Part shown: in pieces, positions 7,770 to 15,226 of the stretch | How positions within the stretch are numbered: position 1 is the first letter of the stretch | Layout of the letters: every line of letters begins with the position of its first letter | Assembly: GCA_044359525.1 (NCBI GenBank) | Contig: JBIKLY010000050.1 | Span: 1 to 26,308, forward strand | Source: CAJBIL01 sp044359525 | GTDB lineage: Bacteria > Pseudomonadota > Gammaproteobacteria > Burkholderiales > Rhodocyclaceae | Length of the DNA stretch: 26,308 bases | Reading direction: 5' to 3' | Notes under the pieces: model-generated | Database searches by the model: none | The model's input: only the letters and a program-made list of their open reading frames with translations | Told to the model about the DNA's origin: nothing | Translations under genes and position numbers: made by a program

Positions 7770-8201
7770 TTGTTACGAGCCCTCGATAAGTTTGAAGATT
7801 TCGTACACCGTACCCTGCTGATCATGCTCGCTTGCGTGGTCCTGCTGGCGACGTTCGAGTTGGGCTGGTTCATTATTCGGGACGTGCTCACACCGCCCAT
7901 GTTCCTGCTCGAGATCGCTGAGATGCTTGAATTGTTCGGGCAGTTCATGCTGGTATTGATCGGACTCGAATTGATGCATTCGGTGAAGATCTACATCGAA
8001 GACCGGGAGTTCCACCTCGAATCGGTACTGGCAGTGGCGCTGATTGCGATTGCCCGCAAGATAATCACACTGGAGCCCAAAGAATTGCCGGAGGGGTCAA
8101 TGCTGGGTATCGCCGCGATCGTGATTGCGTTGATCGCCGGATATTACTTGCTGCAGCGCACTCGCCGCGAGGCGCGTCTTATCGCTCGGCCGCCTCCATA
8201 G
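7770..8201 (+). CDS. PsiE-family (phosphate-starvation-inducible E-like) membrane protein
   Basis: A 143-residue integral membrane protein with four predicted helices (about 15-38, 52-70, 83-99, 111-128) and a basic C-terminal tail. The pattern of acidic residues between helices 1-2 and the EDREFHLESVLAVALIAIARKII stretch (about 77-99) resembles the PsiE domain. PsiE of E. coli is induced by phosphate starvation through PhoB; its function is unknown. The start is TTG 7770, supported by a strong ribosome binding site AAAGGAG (7757-7763) 6 bases upstream. An upstream open extension overlaps dsbC in another frame and is not credible. No Pho box was recognised. It is monocistronic, between a terminator and a long non-coding stretch. 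Confidence 0.82.
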   Translation: MLRALDKFEDFVHRTLLIMLACVVLLATFELGWFIIRDVLTPPMFLLEIAEMLELFGQFMLVLIGLELMHSVKIYIEDREFHLESVLAVALIAIARKIITLEPKELPEGSMLGIAAIVIALIAGYYLLQRTRREARLIARPPP

Positions 8202-8316
8202 TAATTGCGGCGTCAGGCCGATAATCTCCGGCCTTTCTGTCCGGATACGACATAGGCGTTCTGACCTCAAGCGCCGTTGTCTGTTCAGCCTAGAAAACTC
8301 AGTTGCAAGCTCTTTC

Positions 8317-8438
8317 AACACAGAGAACACAGAGCCACAGAGGGCACAGAGGTAAAACTTTGACTCACCAACTGGGTGAGTCGCTATTTCAAGCGATCTC
8401 TCTGTTTTCTCTGTGTTTTTCTCCGTGTTCTCTGTGTT
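8317..8438. repeat. 122-bp inverted repeat made of 9-bp ACACAGAG-type units
   Basis: The left arm (8317-8352) is four head-to-tail 9-mers: AACACAGAG, AACACAGAG, CCACAGAGG, GCACAGAGG. The right arm (about 8398-8438), read on the minus strand, begins AACACAGAG AACACGGAG and continues with further ACAGAG units. The centre holds a separate perfect hairpin, GACTCACC (8362-8369) and GGTGAGTC (8375-8382), with loop AACTG. I recall similar CACAGAG-rich palindromes scattered between genes of environmental proteobacteria, so this is probably a dispersed intergenic repeat, not a gene-specific signal. Its copy number in this genome cannot be seen from one window. Confidence 0.9.
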
Positions 8439-8466
8439 AAATGCGGTTTTTAGGTTCAGTTGAACT

Positions 8467-8497
8467 TTGGCAAGTTTGATTTGCCTATCGTTAAAAT
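8467..8497 (+). promoter_or_regulatory. Weak promoter candidate for caxB-mrp
   Basis: TTGGCA (8467-8472) and TAAAAT (8492-8497) each match 5 of 6 consensus bases, but the spacer is 19 bases. It lies 48 bases upstream of the antiporter start and just after the inverted repeat. Confidence 0.3.
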
Positions 8498-8545
8498 AAG
8501 GATGGATGCCCCGCGCCGAAGCGTGTTGATGGTCTTGAGGTTGCC

Positions 8546-9646
8546 ATGACGACTCTGTTGTTTTTTATTTTCGGCCTGCTCGCCCTGGTAGCCGGCGCTG
8601 AATTGCTGGTGCGGGGCGCATCGAAACTGGCTATTTCCTTCGGCATCTCGCCGCTGGTCGTCGGGCTAACCGTGGTCGCCTTCGGCACCAGCGCGCCTGA
8701 AATGGCGGTATCAGTGCAGGCAGTTTTGAGTGGTCAGATCGACATCGCTCTGGGCAACGTGGTGGGCAGCAACATCTTCAACGTCCTGTTCATTCTCGGA
8801 TTGTCCGCGCTGATCATCCCGCTGCTGGTGGCGAGACAGTTGATCCGGCAGGAGGTGCCGATCATGATTGGCGCTTCGCTGCTGCTGTTTGCCCTGGCCT
8901 GGGACGGCAGATTATCCCGCTATGACGCAGCCTTGATGTTCGGCCTGATGCTCGCCTACACGGTGTTCCTGATTTGGCAGAGCCGCCGGGAGAGCAAGGC
9001 CCTTGCGGCCGAAAGCACAGCGGAAAGCTCAACGGAAATCGCATCCGGCAAGCGCACCTGGGACAGCCACTGGGGAGTACAAGTCCTCCTGATCGCCGCC
9101 GGCCTGGCTTTGCTGGTGCTGGGCGCTGACTGGCTGGTTACTGCGGCGATCACTTTCGCCAAACAGCTCGGCGTGAGCGAGTTGGTGATCGGGCTCACCA
9201 TCGTCGCCGCCGGAACCTCGATGCCCGAAGTGGCCACCTCGATCGTCGCCGCCCTGCGCGGCGAACGCGACATCGCCGTCGGCAACGTCGTCGGCAGCAA
9301 CACCTTCAACATCCTCGGCGTCCTCGGCTTGTCGGGTATGGTGTCGCCGGAGGGTCTGTCGGTCGCCCAATCATTGTTGAGTTTCGACATGCCGGTGATG
9401 ATTGCCGTGGCGCTTGCCTGCCTGCCTGTGTTCTTCACCGGCAACCTGATCGCGCGCTGGGAGGGCGGGGTTTTCCTCGCCTACTACGCCGCCTACACGA
9501 CGTATCTGTTGCTCGCCGCGCAACAGCACGACGCGCTGTCCACCTTCGGCGTCGCGATGAGCACAGTGGTCCTGCCGCTGACCGCGCTGACCCTGATCGT
9601 AGTGAGCTGGCGTGTCTGGCGGCTGCCGACGGCCGGCAAGCCCTGA
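8546..9646 (+). CDS. Ca2+/cation antiporter, CaxB/YrbG family (Na_Ca_ex)
   Basis: An inner-membrane exchanger that probably moves Ca2+ out against Na+ or H+. The 366-residue protein shows the duplicated alpha-repeat of the CaCA superfamily: GTSAPEMAVSV (48-58) with GNVVGSNIFN (70-79), and GTSMPEVATS with GNVVGSNTFN (about 222-255). Both carry the acidic ion-binding Glu of the GTSxPE motif. It is longer than the usual 310-330 residues because of extra hydrophobic segments at the C-terminus (about 320-360). The middle loop (about 150-170) is charged, with many Ala, Glu and Ser. The ATG has GAGG about 6 bases upstream. The mrp operon begins 11 bases after the stop, so the exchanger and the Na+/H+ antiporter are probably co-transcribed, which fits a shared Na+ circuit. 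Confidence 0.93.
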   Translation: MTTLLFFIFGLLALVAGAELLVRGASKLAISFGISPLVVGLTVVAFGTSAPEMAVSVQAVLSGQIDIALGNVVGSNIFNVLFILGLSALIIPLLVARQLIRQEVPIMIGASLLLFALAWDGRLSRYDAALMFGLMLAYTVFLIWQSRRESKALAAESTAESSTEIASGKRTWDSHWGVQVLLIAAGLALLVLGADWLVTAAITFAKQLGVSELVIGLTIVAAGTSMPEVATSIVAALRGERDIAVGNVVGSNTFNILGVLGLSGMVSPEGLSVAQSLLSFDMPVMIAVALACLPVFFTGNLIARWEGGVFLAYYAAYTTYLLLAAQQHDALSTFGVAMSTVVLPLTALTLIVVSWRVWRLPTAGKP

Positions 9647-9657
9647 TCTGCCGTGCC

Positions 9658-11928
9658 GTGAAGGCCAAGGTCGAATCCGCAACGAAGGCATCCCTGCTCG
9701 TCTGGGCCGCGCTGCCGGTGGCGCTGTTCGTGGCGTTGTCGATTACCCTGGCCAGCGTTCCGCTGCCGTGGCGTGTTCACTGGTCGTGGGTGCCGTCGGC
9801 GGGGGTTGATCTGGCGTTCCACGTCGATGGACTGGCGGCGCAAATGCTGCTGCTCATCTTCGGTGTCGGCAGCCTAGTCTTCATCTATGCCGCCGGCTAT
9901 CTGTCCGGCACTCCGGAGGCTAGGCGCGTGCCGGTCCTGTTGTCGCTCTTCCTGCTGGCAATGGTCGGCGCCGTGACCGCTGACAATCTGATCCTGTTGT
10001 TTGTTTTTTGGGAAATGACCAGTGTCCTTTCTTTTCTTCTGATCGGCTTCAGCCATGACCAGGAGGCGAGCCGCAAGTCGGCGCAGCAGGCCTTGCTGGT
10101 TACCGGTGGCGGCGGTCTGTTTCTGCTCGCCGGCTTACTGTTGCTGGGCGATCTGGCAGGTACCCTGTCGCTGCGCGAATTGATCGCCACGGCCCCGCAC
10201 CTGCTTGATGAACCGCTGCTGCCATTGGCACTGGGCCTGGTATTCATCGGCGCCTTCACCAAGTCGGCCCAGTTCCCGTTCCATTTTTGGCTACCCAATG
10301 CGATGACGGCACCGACACCGGTTAGCGCCTATCTGCATTCGGCAACCATGGTCAAACTCGGTATCTACCTGCTGGCGCGGCTTGATTCCGCTTTCGGGGA
10401 ATTGCTGTTCTGGGACATCGTGCTGATTGCCGTGGGCAGCATCACCGCCCTTTGGGGCGCCCTTCACACGTTGCGCGAGCGCGATCTGAAGCGCATTCTG
10501 GCCTGGTCAACCGTATCGTCGCTAGGGACCCTGACCATGCTGGTCGGCCTGCCCGGTCCGACCGCGCCACTGGCTGTGGCGGCTTTCCTGTTCTCGCATG
10601 CGCTATACAAGGCGACGCTGTTCTTTGTGGTCGGCAACCTTGACCACGGCACCGGTACGCGCAGCATCGATCATCTCAGCGGCATGCGTCGCTACATGCC
10701 GTGGACGGCGGCAGCGGCGGCGCTGGCCGCAATGTCGATGTCAGGACTACCCCTGTCCGTCGGCTTCGTGGCCAAGGACGTAATGGCCGGCGCCAAGGCC
10801 GAGGCCGACTTGGTCGCGTTGGCCGGTTACGCGGCAGTAATCGTTGCTGCGGTGTCGGTGGCGGTGGCTGCGATGGCGGCGGTGCACGTATTCTGGGGCC
10901 GCGACACCTCTCCACCCGACGCCGATCCCCATGAGGCCCCGTGGACGATGCTGCTGCCGCCACTCACCCTGGCAACCCTTGGCTTACTTTTCGGCGTCAT
11001 GCCGGGTACCATCGATCCGTTGCTGGCGGAAGCAGCGCGGGCCATGGCACCGGCACTGGGCGAGCTCACTGTCGAATCCGCCTATGACGGCGGCCCGGTC
11101 ATCGGTGCGCTGGTACTGGCGCTGGTGTTCGGCGGGTTGATCTATGCCTTCTGGGACCGGCTGCACGCGGCGATGGAACGCATCAGCTGGATCGACGCCT
11201 TCGGCCCCGCAGCGTGGTACCAGCGCAAGCTGCAGGCGCTCGGCCAGCTTGCCGCCTGGCACACGCGCCGGCTGCAGCACGGCTTGCTGGATCGTTATCT
11301 GCTCGGCTTGCTGGCGGCGATCCTCGTCACAGCGCTACTGGCGCTGTCTTTTGCTGTCGGGCGCTGGGCGTGGCCGGGGGCGCAGGGCATCACTGTGCCG
11401 CTGCTCGCAGTCGGGGCGATCACCGTCGCCGGGGCGCTGAGTGCATTGTGGGTGCGCGACCGCTTTGTGCTGCTGCTCGCCAGCGGGCTGGTCGGTTACG
11501 GCTGTGCAGGGCTGTTCCTGCTTGCGGGCGCGCCTGATCTCGCGTTCACGCAATTCGCTGTCGAAACCGTGTTTGTCGTCGTCGCGTCGGCCGTCTTGCC
11601 GGGAATCCGCGGCGGCCCGGCGCTCGGGCACGCGCTGCCGGTGCAGCGGCGCATCGACCCGGCGAAGCTCCTGGTCGCGATTGCTTTCGGCGTCTTGATG
11701 GCCCTCCTTCTCTTGCTCGCCGCTGGCCAACCCTTCGATCCGGCGCTCGGCGAGTTCTTTGGCGCCCGCAGCGTCGCCGTGGCCAATGGCCACAACGTAG
11801 TGAATGTCATCATCGTCGACTTTCGCGGGTTCGACACGCTGGGCGAAATTGCCGTGCTGGCCTTTGCCTTATTGGCGGCGGTGCCCTTGTTCAAGCTGGC
11901 GCGTCAGCAGAAGCCGGACGCACCATGA
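9658..11928 (+). CDS. mrpA: Mrp-type Na+/H+ antiporter subunit A
   Basis: The largest subunit of the seven-subunit Mrp (Mnh) Na+/H+ antiporter, related to NuoL of complex I. The 756 residues comprise a NuoL-like core (about 1-480) and a C-terminal extension with DUF4040-like and MbhE-like segments, including AFTQFAVETVF and NVVNVIIVDFRGFDTLGEI near the end. Key charged residues of the proton path are present: E119 in FWEMTS, K202 in TKSAQFPFHFWLP and K233 in HSATMVKLGIYLL. The start is GTG 9658, with no clear ribosome binding site and only 11 bases from the caxB stop, so translation is probably coupled. Subunit B is a separate gene, overlapping by 4 bp, rather than fused. Confidence 0.96.
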   Translation: MKAKVESATKASLLVWAALPVALFVALSITLASVPLPWRVHWSWVPSAGVDLAFHVDGLAAQMLLLIFGVGSLVFIYAAGYLSGTPEARRVPVLLSLFLLAMVGAVTADNLILLFVFWEMTSVLSFLLIGFSHDQEASRKSAQQALLVTGGGGLFLLAGLLLLGDLAGTLSLRELIATAPHLLDEPLLPLALGLVFIGAFTKSAQFPFHFWLPNAMTAPTPVSAYLHSATMVKLGIYLLARLDSAFGELLFWDIVLIAVGSITALWGALHTLRERDLKRILAWSTVSSLGTLTMLVGLPGPTAPLAVAAFLFSHALYKATLFFVVGNLDHGTGTRSIDHLSGMRRYMPWTAAAAALAAMSMSGLPLSVGFVAKDVMAGAKAEADLVALAGYAAVIVAAVSVAVAAMAAVHVFWGRDTSPPDADPHEAPWTMLLPPLTLATLGLLFGVMPGTIDPLLAEAARAMAPALGELTVESAYDGGPVIGALVLALVFGGLIYAFWDRLHAAMERISWIDAFGPAAWYQRKLQALGQLAAWHTRRLQHGLLDRYLLGLLAAILVTALLALSFAVGRWAWPGAQGITVPLLAVGAITVAGALSALWVRDRFVLLLASGLVGYGCAGLFLLAGAPDLAFTQFAVETVFVVVASAVLPGIRGGPALGHALPVQRRIDPAKLLVAIAFGVLMALLLLLAAGQPFDPALGEFFGARSVAVANGHNVVNVIIVDFRGFDTLGEIAVLAFALLAAVPLFKLARQQKPDAP

Positions 11929-12356
11929 CCTCCCGCCCGATGATTTTCGAGTTGGCAGTGCGCGGCCTCTACCCGGTGATGTTGATTGCCTCCCTGTGGT
12001 TGCTGCTGCGTGGCCACAATGCCCCTGGCGGCGGCTTCGTCGGCGGTTTGCTGGCGGTCGCCGCCAGCGCCATTTACGCGATCGCCTTCGGTGCCCGCCC
12101 GGCCCGCCAACGCCTGCCCCTTTCTCCGTCACGCCTGGCTGCGGCGGGCGTGCTGCTAGCCTTGGCGAGTGGGCTGCCAGCACTGCTGGCGGGCCTGCCT
12201 TACCTGACCCATCCGTGGATCACCATCCCGCTCGGTGTGACCAGCCTGCCCTTTTCCAGCGTCATGCTGTTCGACCTTGGCGTGTATTGCTGTGTGTGGG
12301 GCGCGATCGGCGGCTACTGCCTCGAACTGCTCGACCAAAAAGAGAGCGGCGAATGA
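11925..12356 (+). CDS. mrpB: Mrp antiporter subunit B
   Basis: A 143-residue membrane subunit with about four helices. The family signature RGHNAPGGGFVGGLLAV lies at about residues 28-44, and a second conserved patch, LPFSSVMLFDLGVYCCVWGA, lies near 106-125. MrpB is needed for antiport in the complex but has no known catalytic residue of its own. The ATG overlaps the mrpA stop (ATGA) and its own stop overlaps mrpC the same way, so translation of A, B and C is linked. Length and motifs are normal. Confidence 0.95.
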   Translation: MTSRPMIFELAVRGLYPVMLIASLWLLLRGHNAPGGGFVGGLLAVAASAIYAIAFGARPARQRLPLSPSRLAAAGVLLALASGLPALLAGLPYLTHPWITIPLGVTSLPFSSVMLFDLGVYCCVWGAIGGYCLELLDQKESGE

Positions 12357-12736
12357 TCTGGATTGTTGCCATCGTCATGGGCATCGGTGTGGCGGCCGGC
12401 GTCTATCTGGCATTGTCGCGCGACCTGTTCCGCATGGTCGTCGGGCTGTCGGTGATCGGCGCCGCGCTCAACCTGCTGGTCTTCGCTTCCGGCCGGCTTG
12501 ACTCCGCGGCGCCGCCGATCGTTCCGACCGGCGCGCAGATTCTGGTCAACGCCGCCAATCCGCTGCCCCAGGCGCTGGTCCTTACCGCCATCGTCATCGG
12601 CTTTGCGCTGTTGTGCTTTTCGCTGGTGCTGGTAGTGCGCCTGATGCGCGCCGCCGATACCGACGATGTGCACCGGCTGCGCGTCGCCGAACCGCCGCAC
12701 GACGACGGGCTCAAGCCACCTCTGGAGGATGGCTGA
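12353..12736 (+). CDS. mrpC: Mrp antiporter subunit C (NuoK-like)
   Basis: A 127-residue protein homologous to NuoK/MnhC with three predicted helices. The conserved motif NPLPQALVLTAIVIGFA sits at about residues 64-80, and helix 2 begins GLSVIGAALNLLVF. The C-terminal 25 residues are polar and acidic. The frame is open far upstream, but ATG 12353 is chosen because it overlaps the mrpB stop by 4 bp and starts exactly at the family N-terminus. MrpC with MrpA and MrpD makes up the complex-I-like part of the machine. Confidence 0.94.
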   Translation: MIWIVAIVMGIGVAAGVYLALSRDLFRMVVGLSVIGAALNLLVFASGRLDSAAPPIVPTGAQILVNAANPLPQALVLTAIVIGFALLCFSLVLVVRLMRAADTDDVHRLRVAEPPHDDGLKPPLEDG

Positions 12737-12738
12737 GC

Positions 12739-14187
12739 ATGCTGGTGCTACTGCCGCTGCTGACGGCCCTCGCCACCGCCTTTGCCTGCGTACTGGCGGC
12801 GGGACGCCCGCGCTTGCAGCTTTTCCTGAGCTGGGCCGGTTTATCGGTGCTGCTGGTCTGCGCCGTCTCGCTGCTGTTGCAGGTGGAGAGTGGCGGCACG
12901 TTGCGCATCGCGCTGGGTAACTGGCCGCCGCCTTTCGGCATCGAATTTGCGGCGGACCGGCTGAGCGCCTCGATGATCCTGGTGGCGGCGCTGATGGGCG
13001 CTGCGGCGCTGGGCTTCCAGATGTCGGATGCCGATCCGGCCAGCCCCGACGAGGCGCTCCTGCCGCTGGTCCACGGCATGCTGGCGGGGGCCTGCGGCGC
13101 CTTTCTGACTGCTGACCTGTTCAATCTTTACGTCTGGTTCGAGCTGACGCTGATCTGTGCCCTCGGGCTGATGGTTCGCCGCGCCACCGTGCGCGATCTG
13201 GAGGCAACGCTCAAGTATTTTGCCCTCAACGTAGTCGGCACCTTATTGCTGTTGGCGGCGGTGGCGCTCATCTACGCGCTGACCGGCCATCTCAACTTTA
13301 TTGCGATCGGCCAGGCGGCGGACAAGATCGATCCCGCGATCCTGTTACCTTTTTCCAGCCTTCTGGTTGTCGCCCTGCTCATCAAGGCGGCTGCATTCCC
13401 GTTCTACGCATGGCTGCCGGCGTCTTACCACGTCCTGCCGGCGCCCTTGCTGGCGCTCTTTGCAGCGCTGCTGACCAAGGTCGGCGTCTATGCGCTGCTG
13501 CGCGTGCTCGGCGACGTGTTGGCCGGTTCGCCGGAAGTGCTCTACCAGGCGCTGGGCTGGCTCGCCGTGCTGACCATGGTGAGTGGCGTACTCGGCGCGG
13601 CCTACCACTGGGACATGCGCCGCATCCTGGCTTTCCATATCGTCAGCCAGATCGGCTACATGCTGCTCGGAATCGCCCTGGCGTCGCCCGCCGGCAGCGC
13701 CGGGGCGATGTTCTACATGTGGCACAACATGGTGGTCAAGGGCGGCCTGATCCTGATCGCGGCGATCATATTTCGCCTTGCCGGTCACTACGATCTGCGG
13801 CGCATCGGCGGCCTTTATTCGGCACGACCCTGGCTTGCGGTGCTGTTTCTGGTTACTGCCCTGGCCCAGGTCGGTATTCCTCCCCTGTCGGGCTTCTGGG
13901 GCAAACTGCTGCTGGTGCGCGAGAGCTTCGCGCAGGGGCAGGCCGTATGGGCCGCGGCGGCGCTCGGTGTTGGCGTGCTGACGCTTTACTCGATGGCCAA
14001 GATCTGGATGGAAGCCTTCTGGAAACCCCATCCTGATCCGGACTGGCAGCCGGCGCGCGCACGCCTTGCGCCGGCGTATGCCGTAACCACTGTGTTGGCC
14101 CTGCTGGCGCTGGGCGTCGGCTTCTGTCCGGAGCCCTTCATCGCCTTTGCCGGCGATGCTGCCCGGTCGCTCGGCGGAGATCGCTGA
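12739..14187 (+). CDS. mrpD: Mrp antiporter subunit D (NuoM/N-like)
   Basis: The second antiporter-like subunit, 482 residues with about 14 helices, probably forming a proton half-channel. It holds the expected charged residues: E135 in YVWFELTLICALG, K216 in LIKAAAFPFYAWLP and K247 in ALLTKVGVYALLR, equivalent to the Glu-Lys pairs essential in complex I and Mrp. The start ATG 12739 follows GGAGG (12724-12728) by 10 bases and lies 2 bases after the mrpC stop. A longer in-frame extension into mrpC is rejected because it only reads mrpC out of frame. The mrpE ATG uses the last base of its TGA stop. Confidence 0.95.
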   Translation: MLVLLPLLTALATAFACVLAAGRPRLQLFLSWAGLSVLLVCAVSLLLQVESGGTLRIALGNWPPPFGIEFAADRLSASMILVAALMGAAALGFQMSDADPASPDEALLPLVHGMLAGACGAFLTADLFNLYVWFELTLICALGLMVRRATVRDLEATLKYFALNVVGTLLLLAAVALIYALTGHLNFIAIGQAADKIDPAILLPFSSLLVVALLIKAAAFPFYAWLPASYHVLPAPLLALFAALLTKVGVYALLRVLGDVLAGSPEVLYQALGWLAVLTMVSGVLGAAYHWDMRRILAFHIVSQIGYMLLGIALASPAGSAGAMFYMWHNMVVKGGLILIAAIIFRLAGHYDLRRIGGLYSARPWLAVLFLVTALAQVGIPPLSGFWGKLLLVRESFAQGQAVWAAAALGVGVLTLYSMAKIWMEAFWKPHPDPDWQPARARLAPAYAVTTVLALLALGVGFCPEPFIAFAGDAARSLGGDR

Positions 14188-14525
14188 TGCGTCGCGCCAC
14201 CGCCGTCGCGATCCTGCTGTTGCGCTTTTTCTGGCAGGTGCTGCTGTCCGGCTTCACGACGGCGCGGATCGTCGTACGCCTCGGCCCACCGCCACCGGCA
14301 GGATTGATCCGCATGGAATACGCGCCAATGAGCGCGGCCGGTACCGTGCTACTGGGCTGCATGGTCACCCTGACGCCGGGCACGACGGTGATCGACATCG
14401 ACTCCGACCGACATGAAATGCTGCTCCACCTGCTCGACCTGACAAACGCCGAAGCGACCGTGGCGTCGATTCGGCAGGAGTTTGAACGCCATTTGACCCC
14501 GCTGTTCGGACTGCTGGAGGATTGA
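14187..14525 (+). CDS. mrpE: Mrp antiporter subunit E, short form
   Basis: A 112-residue MrpE. It keeps the C-terminal half of the family: the helix with FFWQVLLSGFTTARIVV, the linker with LIRMEYAPM, the signature LLGCMVTLTPGTTVIDID and an alpha/beta tail. Usual MrpE proteins are about 155-165 residues. Here the first ~50, which hold two membrane helices, are missing. The upstream sequence is coding for mrpD up to the stop, and no alternative start could restore them, so the truncation is real at this locus unless it is a sequencing error. The ATG shares one base with the mrpD stop. Function is probably kept, since the operon is otherwise whole. Confidence 0.9.
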   Translation: MRRATAVAILLLRFFWQVLLSGFTTARIVVRLGPPPPAGLIRMEYAPMSAAGTVLLGCMVTLTPGTTVIDIDSDRHEMLLHLLDLTNAEATVASIRQEFERHLTPLFGLLED

Positions 14526-14527
14526 AG

Positions 14528-14797
14528 ATGATCACCGCGATTGTACTTGCCCTGGTTCTCGCCATTGCGCTCGGCATGCTGCGCTTCCTGCGTGGCCCGA
14601 CCGACACCGATCGGGTCATTGCGCTCGATATCCTGTTCGCCGCCGCAATCGGCCTGTGCGTGGTGGCGGCAATGATGTCCGGGCGCGAACTTTTTCTTGA
14701 CGTAGCGATTGGCGTCGCGCTGGTCGGCTTCGTGGCTACTGTGGCCTGGGCGCGCATGATCGACGGGCGCGCCGACAACGCGCGGCGGCAGCCATGA
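14528..14797 (+). CDS. mrpF: Mrp antiporter subunit F
   Basis: An 89-residue subunit with three predicted helices and the signature RGPTDTDRVIALD near residues 22-34. MrpF has been tied to sodium and bile-salt efflux in Bacillus and belongs to the MrpE-F-G module. ATG 14528 is preferred over TTG 14522 because GGAGG (14516-14520) lies 7 bases before the ATG but only 1 base before the TTG. It starts 2 bases after the mrpE stop and ends with an ATGA overlap into mrpG. Confidence 0.94.
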   Translation: MITAIVLALVLAIALGMLRFLRGPTDTDRVIALDILFAAAIGLCVVAAMMSGRELFLDVAIGVALVGFVATVAWARMIDGRADNARRQP

Positions 14798-15111
14798 GCC
14801 AGGGCGGCCTGATCCTCGCCATGCTCGGCTGCGTCGTACTGTTGATCGCCGCTGTCGGGCTATTCCGGTTGACCGACGCGGTTTCGCGCCAGCACGCCGC
14901 GACCAAGGCCGGCACGCTGGGTCTCGGCCTGATCCTGGCCGGCGCGGCGATTCATGGGGGCGATTGGGCCTGGGGCGGACGGGCACTGACCATCCTGATG
15001 ATTCTGTTCGTTACGCTGCCGGTGGCCTCGCATATGCTGGCGCGCGTGGCCGCAAAGCAGCAGTTCAGTCGTGACGAGATTGACCGGGCGCCGCGTTACC
15101 CGCGGCCTTGA
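14794..15111 (+). CDS. mrpG: Mrp antiporter subunit G
   Basis: A 105-residue, three-helix MrpG/PhaG-type subunit. The conserved segment FRLTDAVSRQHAATKAGTLG spans about residues 24-43, the second helix is rich in Gly and Leu, and the third has ALTILMILFVTLPVASHMLA. The end is polar and basic. It closes the mrp operon in the canonical A-to-G order, with a 4-bp overlap with mrpF. A 20-bp palindrome 50 bases downstream may end the transcript. Confidence 0.94.
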   Translation: MSQGGLILAMLGCVVLLIAAVGLFRLTDAVSRQHAATKAGTLGLGLILAGAAIHGGDWAWGGRALTILMILFVTLPVASHMLARVAAKQQFSRDEIDRAPRYPRP

Positions 15112-15160
15112 GCGAGGCGCCCGGCTTCAATCGATGAGCGACTGGCGCGCTCGACACATC

Positions 15161-15180
15161 AAGCGCATCGCGATGCGCTT
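15161..15180 (+). terminator. Perfect 20-bp palindrome, possible mrp operon terminator
   Basis: AAGCGCATCGCGATGCGCTT is fully self-complementary and is followed by TGGCTCTTG. In RNA it can fold with a small loop of the central bases. The T-run is poor, so termination is possible but not proven. As DNA it could also be a symmetric protein-binding site. It lies 50 bases after mrpG and 46 bases before the CBS gene. Confidence 0.5.
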
Positions 15181-15226
15181 TGGCTCTTGAGCATCAAACG
15201 CAGCCTACTTGGAAAGGACTTCACCC

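Larger units (their letters stand above)
8202..8545. other. 344-base gene-free stretch
   Basis: No credible gene was found on either strand. The stretch holds the tandem-unit inverted repeat at 8317-8438 and a weak promoter candidate at 8467-8497. A tiny frame of seven codons (ATG 8502) starts after AAGGATGG, but nothing supports it as a gene. Confidence 0.7.

Noticed and set aside
8202..8316. A riboswitch or leader RNA upstream of the CaxB-type exchanger gene
   Set aside because: No known conserved motif such as the Mn2+ or Mg2+ riboswitch core could be identified by eye; only short GC hairpins are visible.
8317..8438. A CRISPR array
   Set aside because: Units are 9 bp with no spacers, and the arms are inverted; no cas genes are present.
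12613..12738. A 42-codon N-terminal extension of mrpD
   Set aside because: It lies in mrpC in another frame; a GGAGG-backed ATG at 12739 starts exactly at the family N-terminus.
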